Source of the DNA: Denitromonas halophila
Lineage (GTDB): Bacteria; Pseudomonadota; Gammaproteobacteria; Burkholderiales; Rhodocyclaceae
Assembly: GCF_007625155.1 (NCBI RefSeq)
Contig: NZ_VMNK01000018.1
Span: 143,219-207,218, forward strand
Direction: 5' to 3'
DNA: 64,000 nucleotides
Shown piece by piece: positions 35,201 through 42,998 of the stretch (positions are counted from its first letter, which is position 1; each line of letters starts with the position of its first letter). A program made the position numbers and the translations under genes. A model generated the notes under the pieces. It saw nothing but the letters and a program-made list of their open reading frames with translations, did not search any database and was not told the origin of the DNA.

Positions 35201-36040
35201 AACGGCAAGCGCATCGGTTTCATCCAGCAGTTCAACCTGAACCTTGTCGATCCAGTCATTCGACACCGAGGCGATCCAGTCGCCATAGCGGACGCCGAGC
35301 ACTACGACGCCGCGCACCAGATCACGGTCGGGCACGTCGCGCCGCAGCTCTTTGGCCGGATGGAACACCGGCAAGGCGAGGATGCCGGCGGGTGAAGCAT
35401 CTCCCGCGTCCTTGAGCGTAATGGCCGCACTGAGCACGATGTCACCGCGCGTGATCGACGCTTCGATCGCCGCACGACGGACAGGATTGGAGGCCAGATC
35501 GAAACCCAGAATCACCTCCAGCGTGCTGACCCGCGGCGCCGCGAACTGGGCAGGAAACGCCGCGCCTTCGGCCGAGCCGCGAATCGCGATGACCCGGTCG
35601 TAGGCGTAGAACATGAAGTCTTCCCAGTCGGCCCGCCGGTCAGCGGCGACCCGCGGGGCGTACACCAGCCCGGCCGCGCCCATCTCGTTGAGGGGGCGCA
35701 ACTCAGTGGTGGCGATGTAACGCTCCCACTCAAACAGACTCACTCGTTCCGAGGCGACAAACAGCCCGGCCGCGGCGCGCATATGGCCAATGTAGTAGTT
35801 CAGCCGCTCCTGCAGGGCGGCGGTCACCCGATTGACGGCGTGCTCGGTATCTTGCTGCGTCCGTGCGGACTCCAGACGGTCGACATAGTGTGCGCCGGCC
35901 CAGGTCAGTACCACGCCAAGCAGCAACACCATCAGCGCGAGGGGAAACGCCCGGCGCAAGGACGCGGCGCGGGCGGCGTGAGCCTCAGCGCCGGAAGATG
36001 TCTCAGGCAAAGTCAGCGAAGCGGAGTCGGGGGACGACAT
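32246..36040 (-). CDS. CHASE-domain multi-PAS histidine kinase, copy 1
   Basis: A 1264-residue membrane sensor kinase. Order: TM1 (residues 33-50), periplasmic CHASE domain (about 75-310), TM2 (about 323-343), five PAS domains at about 363-485, 491-610, 612-730, 736-850 and 857-975, HisKA with phospho-His1024 (FLANMSHELRSPMH) and HATPase (NAIKFSP, DQGIGIP, GTGLGLAICRE). The partner is the receiver-HATPase protein encoded with a 4-nt overlap. CHASE domains sense small extracellular molecules. It is not a hybrid: no receiver follows its own HATPase. Confidence 0.94.
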   Translation of the reverse strand: MSSPDSASLTLPETSSGAEAHAARAASLRRAFPLALMVLLLGVVLTWAGAHYVDRLESARTQQDTEHAVNRVTAALQERLNYYIGHMRAAAGLFVASERVSLFEWERYIATTELRPLNEMGAAGLVYAPRVAADRRADWEDFMFYAYDRVIAIRGSAEGAAFPAQFAAPRVSTLEVILGFDLASNPVRRAAIEASITRGDIVLSAAITLKDAGDASPAGILALPVFHPAKELRRDVPDRDLVRGVVVLGVRYGDWIASVSNDWIDKVQVELLDETDALAVPLVSLGMSPARPGVSRRLVVGGRQLRLVFYPVAQLGDNVAGLTVRAAGALLTLAFALLTFYLASGRHRALASAERIGGALAESERRFSLAATATSDGIWEWASDRPEMYLSARAQYMLFGAPRSGPIGWRDVLHCLAPDERRVLLLALRGHLRHRQPLEVAIRVPGGDGEDRQLLVRGRAAWDAVGRAARVAGAISDVSLLHEREVALERAREFYARVLDFLPHPVLVKSADHRYVLANQAAGVFLGRESESIVGLRTEDVLPGQSAKHLAEDARALAGAVSTQEFHLTLDSGSEHDAIISKAGVAGLDGEPVVLVTITDVSALRRVEQALKSSLSELDALFRNSPLGMAMVRVDGSIVRVNEAFSQIVGVAADALPGMRYAELTPPRLHALDREKTIDALHEGVVTPYERAFVRPDGTEVPVLLSGAVMREEEGGTAIWTVVEDISERKAAEAELAAAHATNASIIEAMPDILVQFDADLRLVALRTRQGAPLTVGMDGALGRPLEEIISQKRFAQVMPTLRRAHMTGQLQCVEYQAPDPDGMIQDYEARVAPVGTGGLLVVLRNVSELKARERALRESEARFRLLADAAPVVIWLADPTLNITYVNRSWRTLTGMTRVDVQGTDWLRYVHPDDLAAVKEVGREARQTQKAYQLEFRVRRPGGRYAWLMAKGEPRVDDQGRLVGFIGVGVDISNEKKANEALRQHRDHLAELVSEKTAGLIEAKEVAERANEAKSRFLANMSHELRSPMHAVLSYARLGENKALSAPADKLQDYFQRIRSSGDRLLKLVDNLLDLSKLEAGRMVLDIQPLALSAVLDEVLDEVEGLRVARGIQLATQIQDVPAVAGDAPRIGQVVRNLLSNAIKFSPAGGEILVQVGHDTLPCGRRTDDAGDRDAVALRVIDQGIGIPDAELEAVFDKFVQSSVTRTGAGGTGLGLAICREILLAHGGRIHARNMAGGGACFEIILPAFSSADGRLAEEQLEP

Positions 36041-36098
36041 TCCTGCTTATCGGCCCAAACCCGCGCTGACTTGAGGGCAGAACGCCCCTGATTGAGGC

Positions 36099-36323
36099 TC
36101 AGCTGCAGCCGATGCTGTCCTTGACGCCGAGCTTGCGCAGGACGGTCTCCAGCGGGCACAGCCCGGTGAAGCCGCTCTGGAAAAGATTGGCGCCGACAAA
36201 GGCGGTAAACCACAGAAAGTTAGCGTTCACGAACAGCGGCGAGGCTTCCACCCCCAGCGCCAGCGAGATGAGCACAAAGGCACCGGCGAAGATGCGAACG
36301 AATTGATTGACGGTCAGCGTCAT
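36099..36323 (-). CDS. DUF2892 small membrane protein
   Basis: A 74-residue protein with two hydrophobic segments (FAGAFVLISLALG and FTAFVGANLFQSGFTG) and CPLETVLRKLGVKDS near the end, the DUF2892/YgaP-like transmembrane family. It often follows rhodanese or sulfide-oxidation genes. Start (MTLTVNQF) overlaps the RND stop by 4 nt. Last gene of the sulfide operon; probably functions in sulfur/sulfide handling, by context. Confidence 0.85.
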   Translation of the reverse strand: MTLTVNQFVRIFAGAFVLISLALGVEASPLFVNANFLWFTAFVGANLFQSGFTGLCPLETVLRKLGVKDSIGCS

Positions 36324-39300
36324 GACGGATGTCCTTCTGATTGCAGTTCGGCCACGCGATGGCGCATGGCCGCGAAATACAGCACCGGAATCACCACCAG
36401 CGTCAGCACCGTGGACACCAGGATGCCGAAGATGAGGCTGATCGCCAGGCCATTGAAGATGGGGTCGTCGAGAATGAAAGCCGCACCGATCATGGCCGCC
36501 AGCGCGGTCAGGCCGATCGGCTTGGCGCGCACCGCGGCCGAGGTGATCACCGCCTCGGCAAAGGGCACGCCGGCGCGCACCTGATGGTTGATGAAGTCCA
36601 CCAGCAGGATCGAGTTGCGCACGATGATGCCGGCCAGCGCGATCATGCCGATCATCGAGGTGGCAGTGAATTGCGCGCCAAGCAGCGCATGGCCGGGCAT
36701 CACGCCGATGATGGTCAGCGGGATCGGCGCCATGATGATCAGCGGCACCAGATAGCGGCGGAACTGCGCCACCACCAGCAGGTAGATGAGGATCAGTCCG
36801 ACCGCGTAGGCCGCGCCCATGTCGCGAAAGGTCTCGTACGTCACCTGCCACTCGCCGTCCCATTTCACGCTGTAGCCGGCGTAGGGGTCATGCGGCTGCT
36901 GGATGAACCATTCATCCAGCACGCCAGCCAGGCGCTCGCCGACCAGCGGCATGTCCTTGATCTGGCTGCGGATGTCGAACATGCCGTAGAGCGGCGAGTC
37001 CAGCGCGCCGGCCATGTCGGCGGTCACATACACCACCGGCAGCAAATCCTTGTGATAGATGACCTGATCGCGCTCGGTCGGATGCACGCTGACCAGTTCA
37101 GACACCGGCACCAGCGTGCCGTCCTGCGCGCGCAGCTTGAGCTGCAGCAGATGCGCCACCGTCGACTGCTGCGAGGGCGGCAACTGGATGCGCACCGGAA
37201 TCTCGTACTTGTTGTCGCCGCCATGCAGCGGCGTCACGCTCTCGCCGGCCAGGCCGAGGCGCATCACCTCGACGATCTGTGCCTGCGCCACCCCCATCAG
37301 CGCCGCCTTGGCCTGATTGACCCGCAGCACCAGCTTGGGCGCGGTCTCGTCGATGGTGTCGTCGGCGCCGACGATGTCGGCCGTGGTGTCGAACACCTCG
37401 CGCACCTGCTGCGCCACCGCCAGCTGACCGGTGTAATCCGGGCCATAGACTTCGGCCACGATGGGCGAGAGCACCGGCGGGCCGGGCGGCACCTCCACCA
37501 CCTTGGCGTTGCCGCCGTGCGCGCGTGCGACGGCGGTCACCACCGCGCGCACCGCGCCGGCCACCTCGTGGCTGCTACGCTCACGGTGTGCCTTGTCGAC
37601 CAGATTGATCTGCAAATCGCCCTGCTCCGGCGCGCTGCGCAGGTAGTACTGGCGCACCAGGCCGTTGAAGTTGATCGGGCTGGCGGTGCCGGCATAGGCC
37701 TGCCAGTCGGTCACTTCGGGCGTTTTGCCCACGGCTTCGCCAATCTCCAGCAGCACCTGCGCGGTGCGCTCCAGCGGCGTGCCCACCGGCATGTCGAGCA
37801 CCACCTGGAATTCCGACTTGTTGTCCAGCGGCAGCATCTTGAGCACCACCAGCTTGACCGCCGCCAGTGCCACCGAGCCGGCAATCAGCGCGATCACCAG
37901 CAGCCACAGCAGGCTGCGATTACGCCGACCGCGCCGCGCGTCGATCAGCGGGCCGATCACCGCACGGAAGAAGGCGGTGAGCCGCCGGGTCATGCGGTCT
38001 TCGCCGGCATGGGCGTGGCCGTCGGTCGACTTGAGCATCTTCTGCGCCAGCCAGGGCGTAACGATGAAGGCCACCAGCAGCGAGATGAACATACCCATCG
38101 AGGCGTTGATCGGGATCGGGCTCATGTAGGGCCCCATCAGGCCCGACACGAAGGCCATCGGCAGCAGCGCGGCGATCACCGTGAAGGTGGCCAGAATGGT
38201 CGGCCCGCCGACCTCGTCCACCGCCTTGGGGATGAGCTGCCACAGCGGCTTGTCGGGTTCGAGCAGATGCCAGCGGTGGATGTTCTCAACCACCACGATG
38301 GCGTCGTCCACCAGAATGCCGATCGAAAAGATAAGCGCGAACAGACTGACGCGATTGAGCGTGAAACCCCAGGCCCAAGAGGCAAACAGCGTCGCCGCCA
38401 GGGTCAGCGTGACGGCCAGGCCAACGATGATCGCCTCGCGCCAGCCCAGTGTGAGCAACACCAGCAACACCACCGCGCTGGTGGCGAACACCAGCTTGCC
38501 GATCAGCTTGTTGGCCTTGTCATTCGCGGTTTCGCCGTAGTTGCGGGTGACGGTGACGTTGACGCCCTCGGGGATCACCGTGCCCCGCAAGGTCTCGACG
38601 CGGGCGAGCAGCGCGTTGGCCACGTCGGAGGCGTTGGCACCGGGCTTTTTCGACACCGACAAGGTTACCGCGGGTGACACCCCGGCGGTGTCGATGCCGC
38701 GCTCGGCCGCCGCCGCCCCCGCGCCGAACCACACGTAGCGCGATGGCTGGTCCGGGCCGTTGGCCACCTCGGCCACGTCCGACAGATACACCGGCTTGCC
38801 GTCGGCCACGCCCACCACCAGCGCGCGCACATCCTGCGCCGAGCTGATGTAGGTGCCGGTCTGCACCAGCACTTCCTGGTTGTCGGCCACCAAGCGCCCC
38901 GCCGACTGCGAGGCGTTGGCCACCTGCAGCGCGGCTTTCAGGTCCGCCGCCGTCACGCCGTGCGCGTTCATCCGCGCCGGGTCCATCAACACGCGCAGCA
39001 CATGGCCGGGGCCGCCGATGGTCACCACATCGCGCGTGCCGGGGATGCGCTTGAGGTCGATTTCGATTGCGCGGGCCACCTGCTGCATGTCGAAGCCGGC
39101 GCGCGCGGGGTCTTCGGTCCACAGCGTGAGACCGACAATCGGCACGTCGTCGATGCCCTTCGGCTTGACGATCGGTTCGAGCACGCCCAGTTCGGGGCGC
39201 AGCCAGTCGCGGTGCGACTCCAGCGTGTCGTAGAGCCGCACCAGCGCGTCCTGATTGGGCACGCCGACCTCAAACTGCACGGTGAGCACCGACATGTCCG

Positions 39301-39586
39301 GCTGCGACACCGAATACACATGCTCCACCCCGGCCATGCGCGAGAGCACCTGCTCGGCCGGGCGCGACACCAAGGACTCCACCTCCTGCGCCGACGCCCC
39401 CGGGAAAGGCACGAAGACGTTGGCCATGGTGACGTCGATCTGGGGCTCTTCCTCCTTGGGGGTGATCAGCGTGGCGAACACCCCCATCAGGAAGAGCACC
39501 AGTGCCAGCAGCGGCGTCAGCGCATTGCGCTGAAAGCCGCTGGCGATCTTGCCGGACAGGCCGAGGGGCGGTGTTGCGTCAGTCAC
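36320..39586 (-). CDS. RND-family efflux pump in a sulfide operon
   Basis: A 1088-residue AcrB-superfamily transporter. TM1 lies at 22-42; the proton-relay motif GILVDDAIVVVEN (Asp427/Asp428) is in the first TM block; porter domains follow the standard order. The N-terminus (SGFQRNALTPLLALVLF) differs from the first pump in this window at 3064. It overlaps the SQR stop by 4 nt and DUF2892 by 4 nt. Substrate unknown; the context suggests export of sulfide-derived or quinone-related compounds. The adaptor is the MFP at 40960, separated by SQR. Confidence 0.93.
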   Translation of the reverse strand: MTDATPPLGLSGKIASGFQRNALTPLLALVLFLMGVFATLITPKEEEPQIDVTMANVFVPFPGASAQEVESLVSRPAEQVLSRMAGVEHVYSVSQPDMSVLTVQFEVGVPNQDALVRLYDTLESHRDWLRPELGVLEPIVKPKGIDDVPIVGLTLWTEDPARAGFDMQQVARAIEIDLKRIPGTRDVVTIGGPGHVLRVLMDPARMNAHGVTAADLKAALQVANASQSAGRLVADNQEVLVQTGTYISSAQDVRALVVGVADGKPVYLSDVAEVANGPDQPSRYVWFGAGAAAAERGIDTAGVSPAVTLSVSKKPGANASDVANALLARVETLRGTVIPEGVNVTVTRNYGETANDKANKLIGKLVFATSAVVLLVLLTLGWREAIIVGLAVTLTLAATLFASWAWGFTLNRVSLFALIFSIGILVDDAIVVVENIHRWHLLEPDKPLWQLIPKAVDEVGGPTILATFTVIAALLPMAFVSGLMGPYMSPIPINASMGMFISLLVAFIVTPWLAQKMLKSTDGHAHAGEDRMTRRLTAFFRAVIGPLIDARRGRRNRSLLWLLVIALIAGSVALAAVKLVVLKMLPLDNKSEFQVVLDMPVGTPLERTAQVLLEIGEAVGKTPEVTDWQAYAGTASPINFNGLVRQYYLRSAPEQGDLQINLVDKAHRERSSHEVAGAVRAVVTAVARAHGGNAKVVEVPPGPPVLSPIVAEVYGPDYTGQLAVAQQVREVFDTTADIVGADDTIDETAPKLVLRVNQAKAALMGVAQAQIVEVMRLGLAGESVTPLHGGDNKYEIPVRIQLPPSQQSTVAHLLQLKLRAQDGTLVPVSELVSVHPTERDQVIYHKDLLPVVYVTADMAGALDSPLYGMFDIRSQIKDMPLVGERLAGVLDEWFIQQPHDPYAGYSVKWDGEWQVTYETFRDMGAAYAVGLILIYLLVVAQFRRYLVPLIIMAPIPLTIIGVMPGHALLGAQFTATSMIGMIALAGIIVRNSILLVDFINHQVRAGVPFAEAVITSAAVRAKPIGLTALAAMIGAAFILDDPIFNGLAISLIFGILVSTVLTLVVIPVLYFAAMRHRVAELQSEGHPS

Positions 39587-40869
39587 GTGGAGCGTTCAGC
39601 CTTTTTGAGTTTCATGATGCCCAGCGCGTCGAGCACGATCTTTTCGTAGATCGGCTCGGTGGTGCCCTTCTTCATCTTGCGCAGGAAGTACTTCTCGAAG
39701 CCGACCTTGGCCAGATGCACCCAGCGGCCTTCGGAATACCAGTTCACATTGCGCGGCGGGATCTGCGGCAGGGCCACGAAGGCCGCGCCGGTATCACCGA
39801 AATCAGCCAGGCAGATGGCGTTCCAGGTGGCGCGCTCGGACGGGTCCTTGCCGTCGAGCGCGGCGCGGATGTTCTTGGCGGTGGCGGTCACCATCGACTC
39901 GATCATGTAGCCGGTCTTGGGCACGCCGGTCGGCACCGGTGTGGCCTCCACCGGCGGGATCGCCACGCACACGCCGATGCCGTAGATGTTCGGGTAGCGC
40001 GGGTTGCGCTGGAATTCGTCGATCAGCACGAAGCCCCGCGGATTGACCAGCCCCTCGACGCCGCGCACCGCATCGATGCCGCGGAAAGCCGGCAGCATCA
40101 TCGAGTACTTGAACGGCAGCTCGTGCTGACGCTTCGGCTGGCCTTCGTCGTCATGCTCGGTGACGAACATGGTGCCGGCCTCGACCTTGTCCACCTTGGC
40201 GTTGCAGATCCACTTGATGTGGCGGTCGCGGAACATCGACTCGATCATGCCCTTCGAGTCGCCCACGCCGCCCAGACCGAGATGGCCGATGTAAGGCTCG
40301 GAGGTGACGAAGGTCATCGGCACCCGGTCGCGCAGCTTGCGCTTGCGCAGGTCGGTTTCCATGATGCGGGCAAACTCGTAGGCCGGCCCGAAGCACGAGG
40401 CGCCCTGCACGGCGCCGACCACGATCGGCCCCGGGTCATCGACAAAGGCCTGCCAGTTCGACTCGGCGCCCACCGCGTGATCCACATGACAGATCGACTG
40501 GGTGAAGCCCTCGGGCCCCAGCCCGGGGATCTCGTCAAAAGCCAGCTGCGGGCCGGTGGCCAGCACCAGAATGTCGTAGTCCAGGGTGCTGCCGTCGGCC
40601 AGCGTCAGACTGTTGTCCGCGGCATGCACCTGAGTCACCGCCTGCTGAACGAAATCGATCTTCTTCTTCGCCAGCAGCGGCGCGATCTCGAGTTCGATAT
40701 CGTCGCGCTTGCGCCAGTTCACCGCCACCCAGGGATTCGATGGCGTGAAGTGGAAGCGGCCATTGTTGGCCACCACCGTGATCCGGTCTTCCGCGCGCGC
40801 CAGCGCCTTCATTTCGTAGGCCATCGGCAGTCCGCCGAGCCCCGCTCCAACAATCACTATGTGCGCCAT
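39583..40869 (-). CDS. sqr: Sulfide:quinone oxidoreductase
   Basis: A 428-residue FAD enzyme. FAD motif GAGLGGLPMAYEM near the N-terminus; the three Cys of the SQR reaction centre appear as Cys127 (SICHVDH), Cys159 (GASCFGPAYE) and Cys301 (GVCVAIPP), which correspond to the pattern known for A. ferrooxidans SQR. It oxidises sulfide to polysulfide and reduces ubiquinone at the periplasmic face. Start ATG follows GGAGGAGA. It lies 90 bases after the MFP gene and overlaps the pump by 4 nt. Confidence 0.9.
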   Translation of the reverse strand: MAHIVIVGAGLGGLPMAYEMKALARAEDRITVVANNGRFHFTPSNPWVAVNWRKRDDIELEIAPLLAKKKIDFVQQAVTQVHAADNSLTLADGSTLDYDILVLATGPQLAFDEIPGLGPEGFTQSICHVDHAVGAESNWQAFVDDPGPIVVGAVQGASCFGPAYEFARIMETDLRKRKLRDRVPMTFVTSEPYIGHLGLGGVGDSKGMIESMFRDRHIKWICNAKVDKVEAGTMFVTEHDDEGQPKRQHELPFKYSMMLPAFRGIDAVRGVEGLVNPRGFVLIDEFQRNPRYPNIYGIGVCVAIPPVEATPVPTGVPKTGYMIESMVTATAKNIRAALDGKDPSERATWNAICLADFGDTGAAFVALPQIPPRNVNWYSEGRWVHLAKVGFEKYFLRKMKKGTTEPIYEKIVLDALGIMKLKKAERST

Positions 40870-40959
40870 CGTCTCTCCTCCAAGCCATGAGCACTGGTGT
40901 ATCCGGTCCGGGCGCCGGCGCAGCCGAAGTCCCGTCCAGACACGTTGTGCGAGTCCGCG

Positions 40960-42012
40960 CTATTGTTGTGAAGCGTTTTGTTGGCGCAACAGGCTCGCTT
41001 TAATGGGATCCAGGGCGACCCTGTCTCCCTCATTCAGGCCGGCCAGAATCTCGATCCGGCCATCCGGCAAGACTTCGCCGGGACGTATCTGACGCAGGCG
41101 GAAACCGGCGTCGGTCTGGACATACACCGCCGTCACTTCGCCACGGCGAAGCACGGCAGCGGCCGGCATGGTCAGGCGCGGCGCGGTGCCGACCTGCAGC
41201 ATCAAACGCGCAAACTGGCCCGGCACAACGCCGGCCACTGTCGCCGGCAGCACCGCGCGCACTTCCACGGTGTGGGTTTTCGGATCGGCCGACGGCACCA
41301 GCATCACGGCCGTCGCGGCCACCGGGCCAGCCTGCCCGGTCAGCACGATGTCGGCCGCCAAGGGCATGCCCGAGACGCCTTGCGCTACCGACTGCGGCAA
41401 CTGCGCCACGACACGCAACTGGCGCGGGTCGTAAAGTGTTAGCAGCGGCCGGCCGGGCTGAGCCATTTCGCCAACCTCGGCATGACGCTCGGCAACCACG
41501 CCACTGATCGGCGCCGAAATACGGGTGAAATCGCGCACCGTCGCGGCCTGCCCACGCCCGGCTTTGGCCGCCGTCAGTCCCGCTGCGGCCACATTCATTG
41601 CCGCCACGGCCTGATCGACCACCGCCTGGCTGACAAAGCCCTTTTCCTTCAGCGACACATTGCGCCGCCATTCAGCCTGCGCGTTCACATAGGTGGCTTG
41701 CGCCTGGGCGACCGATGCCGCGGCGCCAGCGACAGCCTGATTGGCCTCGCTGGCATCGATGCGCATCAGCACCTGCCCGGCACTAACGCGGTCGCCGGCG
41801 TCTGCCGCCACCTCGGTGATGCGTCCTTGCACCTGGGCGGCAATCGTGGCGCTATTGACCGCCTCGACGACGGCTTCGGCCACATGGCGCACACCGGTGG
41901 CGGCGCGCTCGACCAGCGCCGTTTCAAGCTCGGTGGCAAAAACGGCGGGCGCGGCCGACAGAGCGAACGCACACAGCGCGACAACGGAGAGGGAGTAGGT
42001 CGGGGATTTCAC
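40960..42012 (-). CDS. RND membrane fusion protein with GTG start
   Basis: A 350-residue exported adaptor: signal peptide (1-26, ends FA-TE), lipoyl/barrel (GRITEVAADAGDRVSAG), coiled-coil hairpin (AEWRRNVSLKEKGFVSQAVV), and second lipoyl half (SAPISGVVAERHAEVGEM). GTG at 42012 is the first codon of the only frame that gives a signal peptide. No Shine-Dalgarno precedes it. The deduced promoter puts transcription start next to the GTG, so translation may be leaderless. First gene of the sulfide operon. Confidence 0.88.
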   Translation of the reverse strand: MKSPTYSLSVVALCAFALSAAPAVFATELETALVERAATGVRHVAEAVVEAVNSATIAAQVQGRITEVAADAGDRVSAGQVLMRIDASEANQAVAGAAASVAQAQATYVNAQAEWRRNVSLKEKGFVSQAVVDQAVAAMNVAAAGLTAAKAGRGQAATVRDFTRISAPISGVVAERHAEVGEMAQPGRPLLTLYDPRQLRVVAQLPQSVAQGVSGMPLAADIVLTGQAGPVAATAVMLVPSADPKTHTVEVRAVLPATVAGVVPGQFARLMLQVGTAPRLTMPAAAVLRRGEVTAVYVQTDAGFRLRQIRPGEVLPDGRIEILAGLNEGDRVALDPIKASLLRQQNASQQ

Positions 42013-42014
42013 GC

Positions 42015-42047
42015 ATATTAGTTTATGCTGATATTCCTGAGTGTCAA
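42015..42047 (-). promoter_or_regulatory. Promoter with overlapping operator, sulfide/RND operon
   Basis: On the minus strand TTGACA (42047-42042) is followed by 16 nt and TAAACT (42025-42020), a sigma-70-like pair. The spacer and -10 lie within an inverted repeat, ATATCAG-N6-CTAATAT (42034-42015, 6 of 7 pairs). A repressor bound here would block polymerase. ArsR-family sulfide regulators (BigR/SqrR) use such overlapping sites, but no arsR gene is in view. Confidence 0.55.
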
Positions 42048-42080
42048 GACATCCGCGCCTTCAGGTGCGACACCCGACGC

Positions 42081-42998
42081 TCAGTTCGGTCGGCCAACCG
42101 CCGGCGCGCAGCTCACCATCACCTCGCGCCCGCCATCGCGATACGCGACCGACAAGAAACCAAGCCGGCAGGCCAGCGAGATCCCGCGGCCATTGACCTG
42201 GGTCGCCCGCTCTGCCGACAGCGCCATGAACGGCCGCCAGTCGAAGCCCTCGCCCTCGTCGCGAATGGTGATGCTGACCGACTCGACGGCGCGCCGCACC
42301 TCGACCCACACCCGGCGATCCCGGTAGGCCGGCAAGCGCATCCGGCGATCGATCTCGTCACGCCAGCGACCACTTTGCACCAGCTCGGCCTTGGTCTCGT
42401 AACCGATCGCCAGGTTGCCGTGCTCGACCGCATTGCGCAGCAACTCGGACAAACCGATGGCGGCCAGATCCGGCGTGGCACACAAAACCGCCAGCCCATG
42501 GGCGAGTGCGCTGGCCTCGTCCACACTGCGCAGACGAAACTGCGCCGCGTCCAGCAAGCCCACCGTGCGCCGCAGCTCACGCACCTCCAGCGACAGCTGG
42601 GTACGCTCGACATGATTCGCCAGTGCCGCGCGCACCAGGGTCAGCAGCGAATTCGCACGATACGGCTTGGTAAGGTAGTAGTAAGCGCCGGCGGCAATGC
42701 CCTCGGCCACGGTATCCGGATCGGCCACGGCGGTCTGGATGATCACCGGCGTCAGCGCCTGTTGCGGCAGGCTCCGCATCTGTCGCAACACGTCCAGCCC
42801 GTCGGGCGGCGCCATGCGCTGATCGAGCACCACCAGATCGAAACCCGAGGTGCTGGCCGCCATCTGTGCCAGCGCGCTGCGCCCACTATCGGCCGTACTC
42901 ACGTCATACGCCTGGCTGGACAGGGCATGGGCCATGAGTTCGAGGTTGAAACCCTCGTCATCAACCAGCAAGATCTGCGGGCGCGCCGCCGCACTCAC
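42081..42998 (-). CDS. Receiver-HATPase (RsbW-like) response regulator, copy 2
   Basis: A 305-residue protein starting with GTG (SAAARPQILLVDDE), which overlaps the kinase stop by 4 nt (GTGA). Receiver with phospho-Asp59 (VVLDQRM) and Lys in LTKPY; then an HATPase_c of the RsbW kind (GLSELLRNAVEHGNLAIG, DEGEGF, NGRGISLACRL). It is a paralogue of the protein at 31350 (GAYYYLTKP, GLSELL, VEHGNLAI shared). Its 5' end faces nothing; the sulfide operon is divergent, 68 bases away. Confidence 0.92.
   Translation of the reverse strand: MSAAARPQILLVDDEGFNLELMAHALSSQAYDVSTADSGRSALAQMAASTSGFDLVVLDQRMAPPDGLDVLRQMRSLPQQALTPVIIQTAVADPDTVAEGIAAGAYYYLTKPYRANSLLTLVRAALANHVERTQLSLEVRELRRTVGLLDAAQFRLRSVDEASALAHGLAVLCATPDLAAIGLSELLRNAVEHGNLAIGYETKAELVQSGRWRDEIDRRMRLPAYRDRRVWVEVRRAVESVSITIRDEGEGFDWRPFMALSAERATQVNGRGISLACRLGFLSVAYRDGGREVMVSCAPAVGRPN

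Noticed and set aside
36341..38677. A 778-codon open frame opposite the second RND pump
   Set aside because: Antisense shadow; composition typical of complementary strand of a GC-rich gene.
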